This document shows, piece by piece, positions 7,737-14,301 of a DNA stretch of 15,246 nucleotides (its first letter is position 1; the number at the start of each line of letters is the position of its first letter). A program made the position numbers and the translations under genes. The notes under the pieces are model-generated. The model worked only from the letters and a program-made list of their open reading frames with translations. It did not search any database and was not told where the DNA came from. The stretch is from Candidatus Omnitrophota bacterium (GTDB taxonomy: Bacteria; Omnitrophota; Gorgyraeia; JABMRN01), in NCBI GenBank assembly GCA_028702395.1, contig JAQVOV010000007.1, positions 12,342-27,587 of the forward strand, in the 5' to 3' direction.

Positions 7737-7768
7737 GACTTTGGATGCTATTATCCAAAGTCTTTTTT
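7737..7768 (-). terminator. Intrinsic terminator after the purN-eno-ftsB-tRNA unit
   Basis: A perfect 10-base stem, GACTTTGGAT at 7737-7746 with ATCCAAAGTC at 7753-7762, has a 6-base loop. On the minus strand it is followed by a run of eight T residues, the usual intrinsic terminator form. Plus-strand T residues at 7763-7768 mean it could act in both directions. Confidence 0.9.
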
Positions 7769-7782
7769 CTCTATCGAAAGTA

Positions 7783-7859
7783 TGGTAGCGGGGAGAGGAT
7801 TCGAACCTCTGGCCTTCGGGTTATGAGCCCGACGAGCTACCTGGCTGCTCCACCCCGCA
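7783..7859 (-). tRNA. Initiator tRNA-fMet (anticodon CAT)
   Basis: A 77-base cloverleaf folds completely: acceptor GCGGGG/CCCCGC, D stem GAGC/GCTC, anticodon stem TCGGG/CCCGA with loop CTCATAA, T stem AGAGG/CCTCT with loop TTCGAAT, and encoded CCA. Three features mark it as initiator rather than elongator: an unpaired first position (T1 with T72), three G-C pairs at the base of the anticodon stem, and the A11-T24 pair in the D stem. It follows the ftsB-like gene by 49 bases and is followed at once by the terminator, so it is probably cotranscribed with eno and ftsB. Confidence 0.96.
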
Positions 7860-7908
7860 GTAGATTGTTCACAGATTATAACAAAAAAGCCCATCGGTTA
7901 CAAGCTTT

Positions 7909-8190
7909 TTATTTTTTTATCTTTACCTCCTGCTGTATCTTGTATACGATCTCGCCTTTTCGAGTTCTTTTCATATTTTCCCTGGCAACACCTTCTACAT
8001 ACACAGGATCTGTCTCCATTTTGCTGATCTGTTCTTTTAATAGTTTATTCTGTAGCCTTAAATGCTCTACTTGTTTGGCTAAGTCTTTTTTTTCTTCCTT
8101 AAGCTGCTGTAACCTTGAGAACCCTGGAAAATATATTGATAAAAATAAAAGAAATACTATCCAAAAAAATATAATATATCTTTTTTTCAT
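7909..8190 (-). CDS. FtsB/DivIC-family septum formation initiator
   Basis: The 93-residue single-pass membrane protein has a short basic N-terminus, one hydrophobic segment (about residues 5-20), a coiled coil (about 25-60, rich in L, K and E) and the conserved tail DPVYVEGVARENMKRTRKGE followed by IVYKI. Family members bridge FtsL and FtsQ in the divisome to control septal wall synthesis. The placement directly after eno matches many bacteria. Only AAAGGA separates the eno stop from this ATG, so the would-be ribosome site abuts the start codon. Initiation by coupling to eno translation is likely. I cannot separate FtsB from DivIC naming by sequence alone. Confidence 0.88.
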   Translation of the reverse strand: MKKRYIIFFWIVFLLFLSIYFPGFSRLQQLKEEKKDLAKQVEHLRLQNKLLKEQISKMETDPVYVEGVARENMKRTRKGEIVYKIQQEVKIKK

Positions 8191-8196
8191 TCCTTT

Positions 8197-9483
8197 TTAC
8201 TTTCTGCTTTTCCATAAAGTTGCGCCATAAACAGCTTTATCCCCTAGTTCTTCTTCAATTCTCAAAAGTTCATTATATTTACATAATCTATCTGTTCTGC
8301 TGGCTGACCCTGTTTTTATTTGTCCTGTATTCATTGCAACGACCAAATGAGCAATTGTTGTGTCTTCTGTTTCTCCTGATCTGTGGGAAACAATTGAGGG
8401 ATAACCGGCTTTATTTGCCATATTTATTGTTTCTATTGTTTCCGTAAGGGTCCCTATCTGGTTCAATTTGATAAGAATAGCATTGGCTATCTTTTTTTCT
8501 ATCCCTTGTTTTAATCTTTGCGGATTTGTTACAAACAGATCATCCCCTACTAACTGGACTTTTGAGCCTATTTCTTCAGTAAGCTTTTTCCATCCATCCC
8601 AATCATCTTCTGCCAATCCATCTTCTATTGAAACTATAGGATATTTCCCCATCCATTTTTTATAAAGCGCTATCATTTGTTCTGCAGAATTCTCTTTTAT
8701 CTTTTCTGCTTCCAACACATATTTTCCATCCTTATAAAAAGAACTCGCTGCTGCATCTAAAGCAATAAAAATATCTTTCCCGGGTTTATATCCTGCCAAT
8801 TCTATTGCTTGTACAATAAAATCTAAAGCTTCTTCATTCGACCTTAAATTTGGGGCAAAGCCTCCTTCATCTCCAACAGCAGTAGAATGACCTTTGCTTG
8901 CTAATAGTTTTTTTAAAGCATGAAACACTTCACACCCCATCCTTATTGCTTCTTTAAAACTTATTGCTCCTATAGGCATGATCATAAATTCCTGAATATC
9001 CACATTATTATTGGCATGTTCTCCTCCATTAACAATGTTCATCATAGGAACAGGCAGAGTTACTCCTCTGTCTTTGCCTAAATACCGATATAAGCTCTTT
9101 TTCTTTGAGATCGCCACTGCTTTTGCTGCAGCTAAAGAAACTCCCAATATCGCATTCGCACCAAGTCTTCCTTTATTGGCTGTTCCATCCAGATCTATAA
9201 GAGTTTTGTCTAATTGTTCCTGCTCAACTGCATCCATTCCTTTTATTTTATTAAAGATCTCTCCATTTACATTTTTTACAGCTTTTTCTACACCTTTGCC
9301 GTTGTATCTTTTCTTATCATTATCCCTTAATTCAACAGCTTCGTGTATCCCTGTTGATGCTCCGCTAGGAACTGCTGCTCTGCCTAAAGATCCGTCAGAA
9401 AGAATAACATCTACTTCTACCGTAGGATTCCCTCTTGAATCAATAACTTCTCTTGCTTTAACTTCTTTGATCTTTGTACTCAT
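8197..9483 (-). CDS. eno: Enolase (phosphopyruvate hydratase)
   Basis: Enolase converts 2-phosphoglycerate to phosphoenolpyruvate in glycolysis and gluconeogenesis. The 428 residues carry all the main signatures: AREVIDSRGNPTVEVDV at the N-terminus, PSGASTGIHEAVELRD, MNIVNGGEHANN, the metal ligands in ALDAAAS, SIEDGLAEDDW and VGDDLFVTN, the catalytic Lys in ILIKLNQIGTLTE, and SHRSGETEDTTIAHL. Length is typical. AAGGAG upstream supports the ATG at 9483. It lies 17 bases after purN and 6 bases before the ftsB-like gene, one transcription unit ending at the tRNA terminator. Confidence 0.98.
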   Translation of the reverse strand: MSTKIKEVKAREVIDSRGNPTVEVDVILSDGSLGRAAVPSGASTGIHEAVELRDNDKKRYNGKGVEKAVKNVNGEIFNKIKGMDAVEQEQLDKTLIDLDGTANKGRLGANAILGVSLAAAKAVAISKKKSLYRYLGKDRGVTLPVPMMNIVNGGEHANNNVDIQEFMIMPIGAISFKEAIRMGCEVFHALKKLLASKGHSTAVGDEGGFAPNLRSNEEALDFIVQAIELAGYKPGKDIFIALDAAASSFYKDGKYVLEAEKIKENSAEQMIALYKKWMGKYPIVSIEDGLAEDDWDGWKKLTEEIGSKVQLVGDDLFVTNPQRLKQGIEKKIANAILIKLNQIGTLTETIETINMANKAGYPSIVSHRSGETEDTTIAHLVVAMNTGQIKTGSASRTDRLCKYNELLRIEEELGDKAVYGATLWKSRK

Positions 9484-9500
9484 TATACTTCTCCTTCTTT

Positions 9501-10097
9501 TTAGATTATTTTCACTTTCCTTCCTGTGATACTAATCCTTTTTTGTTCAATAAGAGCTATGGCTTGCGGCAATAAAGCGTGCTCTATTTTATGTATTCTT
9601 TCTTCTAATTGTTCTATTGAGGAATCTTCAACATCTAAGGTTTTTTGTAAGATTATTGGTCCTCCATCTAATTCCTTGTCCACAAAATGAACTGTCACTC
9701 CTGTTGTCTTAACACCGTATTCAAAACTTTCTTTAATTGCCTTTGCCCCTTTAAAGGATGGCAGTAAAGAAGGGTGTACGTTTATTATTTTGTCAGTATA
9801 CGCTCCAATAAATAGATCTGTCAATATTCTCATATATCCTGCTAAAACAACAAGGTCTATTCCTTCCTCCTTTAATTGGCTTATAATAGACAAGTCGTGT
9901 TCTTCTTGACTATGAAACACCTTACCGTCAAAAACAACTGTTTTGATCCCTTCTTTTTTAGCTCTTTCAAGCGCAAAAGCATTTGCATTATTACTTACAA
10001 CAACCTTTATATCAGAGGTTATGATATTATTTTTCTTTGCATCAATGATAGCCTGTAAATTAGATCCATTTCCTGAAACAAATACTGCTATGTTCAT
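9501..10097 (-). CDS. purN: Phosphoribosylglycinamide formyltransferase (folate-dependent GAR transformylase)
   Basis: PurN moves a formyl group from 10-formyltetrahydrofolate to GAR, the step after PurD. The 198-residue protein begins IAVFVSGNGSNLQAII, the phosphate-binding loop. The catalytic Asn and His are in INVHPSLLPSFKG, and the catalytic Asp in VDKELDGGPII. Although it is a purine gene it is not in the main pur cluster; it heads the eno operon about 3.4 kb away. AAGGAAG lies just before the ATG. No good promoter is visible in the repeat-filled 10098-10230 region, so its start of transcription is uncertain. Confidence 0.96.
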   Translation of the reverse strand: MNIAVFVSGNGSNLQAIIDAKKNNIITSDIKVVVSNNANAFALERAKKEGIKTVVFDGKVFHSQEEHDLSIISQLKEEGIDLVVLAGYMRILTDLFIGAYTDKIINVHPSLLPSFKGAKAIKESFEYGVKTTGVTVHFVDKELDGGPIILQKTLDVEDSSIEQLEERIHKIEHALLPQAIALIEQKRISITGRKVKII

Positions 10098-10115
10098 GTG
10101 CTTCCTTTGTAAAAA

Positions 10116-10222
10116 GTTATCTGTTATCCGTTATCTGTGTGTGTAAATGCCCTTCCTAAATATAGTTTTTTTAGCTCCTTCGGGATCTTCCATCACTCAC
10201 ACACATAACAGATAACACACAC
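10116..10222. repeat. About 107-base inverted repeat element, GTTATCT heptamer family
   Basis: The left arm (10116-10143) is four clean seven-base words: GTTATCT GTTATCC GTTATCT GTGTGTG. The right arm (10194-10222) is its rough inverse, CACTCACACACATAACAGAT and following. The centre includes a small stem with a TTCG loop near 10172-10187. It lies between the DUF5989-like gene and purN. A related element is at 10423-10522. Confidence 0.8.
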
Positions 10223-10241
10223 TACTATATCTTTAAATCAA

Positions 10242-10400
10242 TTAAAACAACGTATACACAAACGGTGCAATTGCCGTAGATTCTGTAAGAATAATAAGAA
10301 GTCCCAATAAAAGCAAGATTATCAAGATCGGCATAAGCCACCATTTTTTCCGTTCTTTTAAAAACCCCCATAATTCCTTAAGGATTGCTCCTTTGCCCAT
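10242..10400 (-). CDS. Small single-pass membrane protein, DUF5989-like
   Basis: This 52-residue frame was translated by hand. It runs MGKGAILKELWGFLKERKKW at the N-terminus, then one long hydrophobic helix (about residues 22-38), then TESTAIAPFVYTLF. The LWGFLKERKKWW start and the APFVYTLF end match my memory of the DUF5989 family, tiny membrane proteins found next to carbamoyltransferase and SxtJ genes; both are upstream here. Function is unknown. An AAAGGAGA ribosome site sits 6 bases before the ATG. The stop overlaps a 16-base motif (10230-10245) also found at 11594-11609. Confidence 0.82.
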   Translation of the reverse strand: MGKGAILKELWGFLKERKKWWLMPILIILLLLGLLIILTESTAIAPFVYTLF

Positions 10401-10422
10401 ATACTTTCTCCTTTATATCTTC

Positions 10423-10522
10423 TAGTTATTTGTGTGTGTTATTTGTGTGAGTGATAGATCTTTCTGAATACATCTTTCCAAAACTTTCCTTCACACACAC
10501 TAATAACGCACACTAATAACTA
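10423..10522. repeat. About 100-base inverted repeat element, GTTATTTGTGTGT family
   Basis: The left arm repeats GTTATTTGTGTG twice with period 13. The right arm (10491-10522) is CACACACTAATAACGCACAC then TAATAACTA, its inverse with period 13. It fills the spacer between the SxtJ-like and DUF5989-like genes. The first 21 bases are identical to 6868-6888. Confidence 0.78.
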
Positions 10523-10548
10523 TCTCTTATTAACTCTATTATAAACTC

Positions 10549-10962
10549 TCAATACTGTTTTTCATAGCTTTCTTTTTCTTTTTTTGTTTCATTAAGCTCT
10601 TTCCAATATGAAGGTTTTTTCTTTTCTATCTTTTCATCTAAGAGGTCTTTTTTCATTATTTTTGTAACAAACCCTATTGGAGTAAGAATTAAAAAAAATA
10701 ATATCATCAAGATCAACCTGTTAACAAAAAAACCTAGAACAATTGCTATTGTCATCCATGTTTTTTGAAAAGGCAGCAATATTTTACAAAAAAATGCCCC
10801 TATAAAACAGAAAGATCCTCCGGTTACAATGAAAAGCATTGAATGAGGTCTATGCCTTAAAAACAATATGAACCCTATTATAACTAAAAATATGCCGACT
10901 GTGAGTCCACATTCCTTCAGTTGCTTTGGCCCGCTTTTTATGTTCTTTATGTCGTCTAGCAT
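10549..10962 (-). CDS. SxtJ-like membrane protein
   Basis: The 137-residue protein has a short hydrophilic N-terminus (GPKQLKECGLTVG), about three hydrophobic helices (about residues 20-35, 42-62 and 67-99), and a charged Lys/Glu-rich C-terminus containing PSYWKE. Size, GPKQLRxFG-like start and SYWxxR/E-like end fit the SxtJ family, small membrane proteins named after a saxitoxin cluster but found widely beside carbamoyltransferases. The role is not established. AAGGAGA precedes the ATG. It lies between the carbamoyltransferase and the DUF5989-like gene, but 700 bases separate it from the former because of the inserted four-helix-bundle cassette. Confidence 0.75.
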   Translation of the reverse strand: MLDDIKNIKSGPKQLKECGLTVGIFLVIIGFILFLRHRPHSMLFIVTGGSFCFIGAFFCKILLPFQKTWMTIAIVLGFFVNRLILMILFFLILTPIGFVTKIMKKDLLDEKIEKKKPSYWKELNETKKEKESYEKQY

Positions 10963-10984
10963 TTTTCTCCTTAAATAACTTTTA

Positions 10985-11047
10985 GAAACCAGTGACCAGT
11001 GACCAGAAACCAGAACGGCTTGTATCCGGTCCTCTTTAAAATATTTA
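10985..11047. repeat. GACCAGT heptamer array plus AGAACGG core
   Basis: Words of the GACCAGT type run from 10985 to 11013 (GAAACCA GTGACCA GTGACCA GAAACCA G). They pass into a core AGAACGGCTTGTATCCGGTC (11012-11031) and then CTTTAAAATA. The same core, with related sequence, occurs at 13757-13794 and 14434-14470. From 11048 to 11165 I see only small stems and a CTCCTATTAACTC motif at 11121. Confidence 0.75.
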
Positions 11048-11165
11048 TACTAGCTTCTAATCATCCGCCTAAAGTTTAATAAATTTTGCCGAGATCTCGC
11101 CATCTTCGATGGCAGACAAACTCCTATTAACTCTTTGTATCTTTATATCTCCTTTATAGGAATTA

Positions 11166-11648
11166 GAAACCAGAGACCAGAGACCAGTGACCAGAAACCA
11201 GAAAAGGCAATATTAGCGTTGTCTTTTTCTGAAATTAATTAGTCCATGAATCATTTTTGCTAATTCTTCATTTTCTGAAACGATTTCATCAAATAAAGCT
11301 TCATTAATATATCCTAAGTTTTTTGCAATTATTAGTTGCGTTTCCAGTTCTGACAACGATCCGATAGCTATAAAAAGAAAGTGCATAAATTCTTTATTAG
11401 AAGTTCGTGCTGCACCTTCTGCAATATTAGATGGCACAGAGACACTTGCTCTTCTTATTTGTGTTGTTAATCCATATAGTTCTTCTTTAGGAAAGATACT
11501 AGTGCATTTATAAAGCCTTGTAACATACTCAATTGCCTTATTCCATACTTTTAAATCTTTATGTGTTCTCATGATTTTTCTTTCTTCGCTCTATCTTTAA
11601 ATCAATTAATCTCTGGTCTCTGGTCTCTGGTCTCTGGTCTCTGGTTTC
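11166..11648. mobile_element. Putative cassette: four-helix-bundle gene between inverted heptamer arrays
   Basis: The left array (11166-11201) starts GAAACCAGAGACCAGAGACC. The right array (11611-11648), read on the opposite strand, starts with the same 22 bases and continues as pure GACCAGA repeats. The arrays are therefore terminal inverted repeats with GAAACC at both outer ends, enclosing exactly one gene. The cassette splits the carbamoyltransferase gene from its usual SxtJ-like partner. Just inside the right array is TCTTTAAATCAATTAA, shared with gene-less elements in this window. No transposase is encoded, and I could not find a clear target-site duplication. Mobility is inference. Confidence 0.55.
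11213..11572 (-). CDS. Four-helix-bundle protein, S23 rRNA intervening-sequence (IVP) family
   Basis: The 119 residues match the family closely: the opening HKDLKVWNKAIEYV, FPKEELYGLTTQIRRASVSV, the hallmark PSNIAEGAARTSNKEF, and SLSELETQLIIAKNLGY. These predict four amphipathic helices that assemble as a small bundle oligomer. Members occur inside 23S rRNA intervening sequences and, as relatives of Avd, beside diversity-generating retroelements; the function of stand-alone copies like this is not known. No rRNA or reverse transcriptase is nearby. The ribosome site is weak (only GAAAGAAA). It is the single gene within inverted heptamer arrays, between two genes that are normally adjacent. Confidence 0.92.
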   Translation of the reverse strand: MRTHKDLKVWNKAIEYVTRLYKCTSIFPKEELYGLTTQIRRASVSVPSNIAEGAARTSNKEFMHFLFIAIGSLSELETQLIIAKNLGYINEALFDEIVSENEELAKMIHGLINFRKRQR

Positions 11649-11664
11649 GAACTCTTATTAACCC

Positions 11665-13476
11665 CTAATCTAACTCAAATTCTTTCAGCCAATCAATATC
11701 TTTGCCTATAGGTTTTTGTTCTTCTTTTTTTATCAAATAAGAACCCATAACTAAATAATCCATATTTGTTCTCATAAAACATTTGTACGCATCTTCTGGA
11801 AAACAAACAATAGGTTCTCCTCTTACGTTAAAAGAAGTGTTTATTATGACCGGACACCCATACTTTTCGTCTAACACTTTTATCATATCATAAAAAACTT
11901 TATTCGTTCTTGAAGAGACTGTTTGAATTCTTGCTGAATAATCAACGTGGGTTATTGCAGGAAAAACGGATCGTTTTGCCTGTAATTTTTCTAATCCAAA
12001 CAACTTCTCTTGTTCTTCTGTAAGATTTATCCTTTTGTTTTCTTTCAAAGGCGCAACTAAAAGCATATAAGGACTTTGTTTGTTCAGATCAAAGATCTCT
12101 TCTGTTTTTTCTTCCAAAACAGAAGGTGCAAATGGTCTAAAACTTTCTCTGAACTTTATTTTCAAGTTCATTATTTCCTGCATTTTCGCTGATCTCGCAT
12201 CTCCTATTATACTTCTTGCACCTAATGCTCTTGGCCCGAATTCCATTCTTCCCTGAAACCAGCCTATCACGTTCTGCTGATCAATAAGCTCTGCTATTTT
12301 TTCCGGAACATCGCTTATTTTCTCGAAAGGGATTTTCTCTTTGCTCAAATATCTTTCTATTTCTTCGTCTGAAAAGATCGGCCCTAAATAGCTGCCTTTT
12401 TGCAGATCGTTTTTCCCGTCAACAATTCTTTCTTTGCCGCAATATTGGTGCCAGGCAAATAAAGCTGCTCCTAATGCTCCGCCTGCATCTCCCGAAGCAG
12501 GCTGTATCCATATGTCTTCATATCCTGCTTCTCTGAGAATTCTCCCATTCCCTACACAATTTAACGCCACTCCCCCTGCAAGAACAAGGTTGTTCTTTTG
12601 AGTTATCTTCCTGGCATGTTTCGCCATTCTTAACATGATCTCTTCTGTTACGTCCTGGATGCTTTTTGCCAGATCCATATGTTTTTGCGTGATCTTTGTT
12701 TCCGCTGTTCTTGGAGGACCTCCAAAAAGATCATGAAAAGCTTTACTGGTCATAGTAAGACCTGCGCAATAATTAAAATATTTCATGTTCATCTTAAAAG
12801 AACCGTCTTCTTTAAGGTCTAAAAGTTTTGACAAAATAAGTTCCTTGTATACGGCTTTTCCATAAGGAGCAAGTCCCATAAGTTTATATTCTCCGGAATT
12901 AACTCTAAACCCTGTATAATAAGTAAAGGCAGAATATAATAATCCTAAAGAATGCGGGAAGTTAAGTTCTTTTTTTAAAAAGATCCTGTTTTTTTCCCCT
13001 ACGCCGATGCTTGCCGTAGCCCATTCTCCTACGCCATCCATGGTCAGTATTGCTGCTTCGTTGAAAGGGGAAGGGAAAAATGCGCTTGCCCCGTGTGCTT
13101 CGTGATGCTCTGTAAACAATATCTTGCCTGTGAAGCCAAGGACTTCTGCAATTTGTTCTTTCATCCACAGTTTTTTCTTTATCCCTAAAGGAACTGCTTT
13201 TAAAAAAGACGAGATCCCTTTAGGCGCATAAGCCATATATGTTTCGAGTATCCTTTCGAATTTCAGAAAAGGCTTATCATAAAAACAAACTATTTCTATA
13301 TCATTTATAGAAATTCCTGCGAATTCCAAACAAAATCTTGCTGCTTTTTCAGGAAAAGCCTGATCATGCTTTTTCCTTGTAAATCTTTCTTCTTGAGCAG
13401 CAGCAATGATCTCTCCTTCTTTCAATAAAACAGCTGCTGAATCATGATAAAAAGCTGAGATACCTAAAATATACAT
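11665..13476 (-). CDS. Carbamoyltransferase, NodU/CmcH/TobZ family
   Basis: The 603-residue protein is full length for this family, which makes carbamoyl-AMP from carbamoyl phosphate and ATP and passes the carbamoyl group to a hydroxyl on a small molecule or sugar. The N-terminal Kae1-like half starts ILGISAFYHDSAAVLL, with QEERFTRKKHD, the metal-binding EHHEAHGASAFF and TMDGVGEW. VLAGGVALNCVGNGRI lies mid-protein. The C-terminal half has WFQGRMEFGPRALGARSI, INTSFNVRGEPIV and DAYKCFMRTNMDYLVMG. The acceptor is unknown. The neighbouring SxtJ-like and DUF5989-like membrane proteins suggest an envelope-linked role rather than a toxin. The promoter is at 13508-13536 and AAGGAG precedes the ATG. 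Confidence 0.93.
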   Translation of the reverse strand: MYILGISAFYHDSAAVLLKEGEIIAAAQEERFTRKKHDQAFPEKAARFCLEFAGISINDIEIVCFYDKPFLKFERILETYMAYAPKGISSFLKAVPLGIKKKLWMKEQIAEVLGFTGKILFTEHHEAHGASAFFPSPFNEAAILTMDGVGEWATASIGVGEKNRIFLKKELNFPHSLGLLYSAFTYYTGFRVNSGEYKLMGLAPYGKAVYKELILSKLLDLKEDGSFKMNMKYFNYCAGLTMTSKAFHDLFGGPPRTAETKITQKHMDLAKSIQDVTEEIMLRMAKHARKITQKNNLVLAGGVALNCVGNGRILREAGYEDIWIQPASGDAGGALGAALFAWHQYCGKERIVDGKNDLQKGSYLGPIFSDEEIERYLSKEKIPFEKISDVPEKIAELIDQQNVIGWFQGRMEFGPRALGARSIIGDARSAKMQEIMNLKIKFRESFRPFAPSVLEEKTEEIFDLNKQSPYMLLVAPLKENKRINLTEEQEKLFGLEKLQAKRSVFPAITHVDYSARIQTVSSRTNKVFYDMIKVLDEKYGCPVIINTSFNVRGEPIVCFPEDAYKCFMRTNMDYLVMGSYLIKKEEQKPIGKDIDWLKEFELD

Positions 13477-13507
13477 TCTCTCTCCTTACGGTTAATATGT
13501 TCTGATA

Positions 13508-13536
13508 ATTATAACAAAGCAATGCCTGTGAGTAAA
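13508..13536 (-). promoter_or_regulatory. Promoter of the carbamoyltransferase module
   Basis: On the minus strand TTTACT (13531-13536) and TATAAT (13508-13513) are 17 bases apart, followed by a leader of about 25 bases with AAGGAG before the ATG at 13476. The -10 is perfect and the -35 matches four of six positions. Confidence 0.62.
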
Positions 13537-13636
13537 GGATTTGTTTCTCTTTGCTGCTCTTAGTTGTGTGTGTCCTCATATTGGATGGAGATCTTTTGTA
13601 GAAAAAGGGCTTCTAGCCGCGAGTAGCATCGAGCCT

Positions 13637-13692
13637 ATGCGTAATGTGTCATGTGTACTGTGTCCGCCTGCAGGCGAGACAGGTCTGCTGTG
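13637..13692. repeat. ATGTGTC heptamer array, bulged palindrome and TCTGCTGTG box (module 1)
   Basis: Four seven-base words (ATGCGTA ATGTGTC ATGTGTA CTGTGTC) lead into GTCCGCCTGCAGGCGAGACA at 13662-13681. This is an imperfect palindrome: CGCCTG/CAGGCG plus GTC/GAC with one unpaired A. It is followed by TCTGCTGTG (13684-13692). The last two parts are repeated at 14897-14927. Confidence 0.8.
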
Positions 13693-13741
13693 TAAGGCTA
13701 GACGTGAGCCAATCGCCTCGATATTAGTGAGCGTCATGAAT

Positions 13742-13867
13742 TAGTAACTAGTGACTAGAACGGTCTATAACAGGTTATCTTTAAATCAATTTATTCTGGC
13801 TTCTGGCTTCTACTTTCTACCCCCTTTCATCTCTATTCAAGACATTTCTCTAGCTCGTAGCTCGCGG
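13742..13867. repeat. AGAACGG core with heptamer arms, then a GCTCG array (module 1)
   Basis: Words TAGTAAC TAGTGAC TAG precede the core AGAACGGTCTATAACAGGTT and ATCTTTAAATCAATTTAT (13757-13794). TCTGGCT TCTGGCT TCTACTT TCTACCC follow. A short TAGCTCG-TAGCTCG array is at 13850-13867. The rest of 13537-13912 shows no gene. Confidence 0.72.
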
Positions 13868-13912
13868 CCAAACTTCTTTTCCTACCTTACACGAGCCAAC
13901 AGCTCTTTCCCC

Positions 13913-13940
13913 TTGCTTTTTTGCTGGTATCTCCTATAAT
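13913..13940 (+). promoter_or_regulatory. Promoter of the first small secreted-protein gene, predicted leaderless
   Basis: TTGCTT (13913-13918) and TATAAT (13935-13940) are 16 bases apart. The -10 ends only 7 bases before the ATG at 13948, so the expected transcription start falls on or next to the start codon and leaves no room for a ribosome site. The same arrangement is repeated at 14544-14571. Confidence 0.7.
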
Positions 13941-13947
13941 AAGTCTT

Positions 13948-14277
13948 ATGAAACACTTTGTTTTTGCTTTATTTTTTTTATTCTTTTCTTCCGGTTTCTG
14001 TTTTTGCATAAGCTCTGAAGAGAACAAAGATGATCCCTCTGTTAGCCTTGTTTCCAAAGAAGATACTTCTGTAAATACATATTCTTTCCCTGATTGGAAA
14101 AACATGTATAAGGTTCGGGTAAGCGGAAATATGTTTAATTTAAATCCGGAATTTTCCCCTCTTTCTCACGCACTTCAGCAAGGGATCATCGGCAATAGAA
14201 AGAACGAAAAAAATGCTTCCAGAACTTTTTTTTCAAACGAAAACACAAGAGAAGATATGGGAACCCCTTTTGAATGA
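13948..14277 (+). CDS. Small secreted protein of unknown function, paralog 1
   Basis: I do not recognise this 109-residue protein. The start at ATG 13948 is chosen because the next gene has the same promoter-to-ATG spacing and an equivalent N-terminus; a TTG at 13921 would lie inside the promoter. Residues 1-20 are a signal-peptide-like segment (MKHFVFALFFLFFSSGFCFC) followed by ISSEE. There is no clear lipobox. The mature part is hydrophilic and mixed in charge. It shares with the next gene CISSEE, NPEFS, QGII, an N-rich segment, TFF and a terminal PFE. Plus strand and leaderless promoter set it apart from the other genes in the window. Confidence 0.7.
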   Translation: MKHFVFALFFLFFSSGFCFCISSEENKDDPSVSLVSKEDTSVNTYSFPDWKNMYKVRVSGNMFNLNPEFSPLSHALQQGIIGNRKNEKNASRTFFSNENTREDMGTPFE

Positions 14278-14301
14278 CTCTTTTTCCTTCCAGTGTTATG
14301 G

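Noticed and set aside
7691..8230. Plus-strand 179-codon open frame
   Set aside because: It crosses the terminator, the tRNA and the ftsB-like gene on the opposite strand; all three are better supported.
10172..10187. Terminator after the DUF5989-like gene
   Set aside because: The small TTCG-loop stem is followed on the minus strand by A residues, not T residues.
11213..11572. Diversity-generating retroelement accessory protein (Avd) or rRNA intervening sequence
   Set aside because: There is no reverse transcriptase, template or variable repeat in the window, and no 23S rRNA around the gene.
10985..11648. CRISPR array in the GACCAGT/GACCAGA repeats
   Set aside because: The units are seven bases with no spacers and variable sequence; no cas genes are present.
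10242..13476. Saxitoxin-like biosynthetic cluster
   Set aside because: Only a carbamoyltransferase and SxtJ-like/DUF5989-like proteins occur; no amidinotransferase, polyketide synthase or other core toxin genes are present.
13541..13744. Plus-strand open frame of 67 codons
   Set aside because: It runs through repeat DNA, has no ribosome site or promoter of its own, and its residues follow the repeat words.
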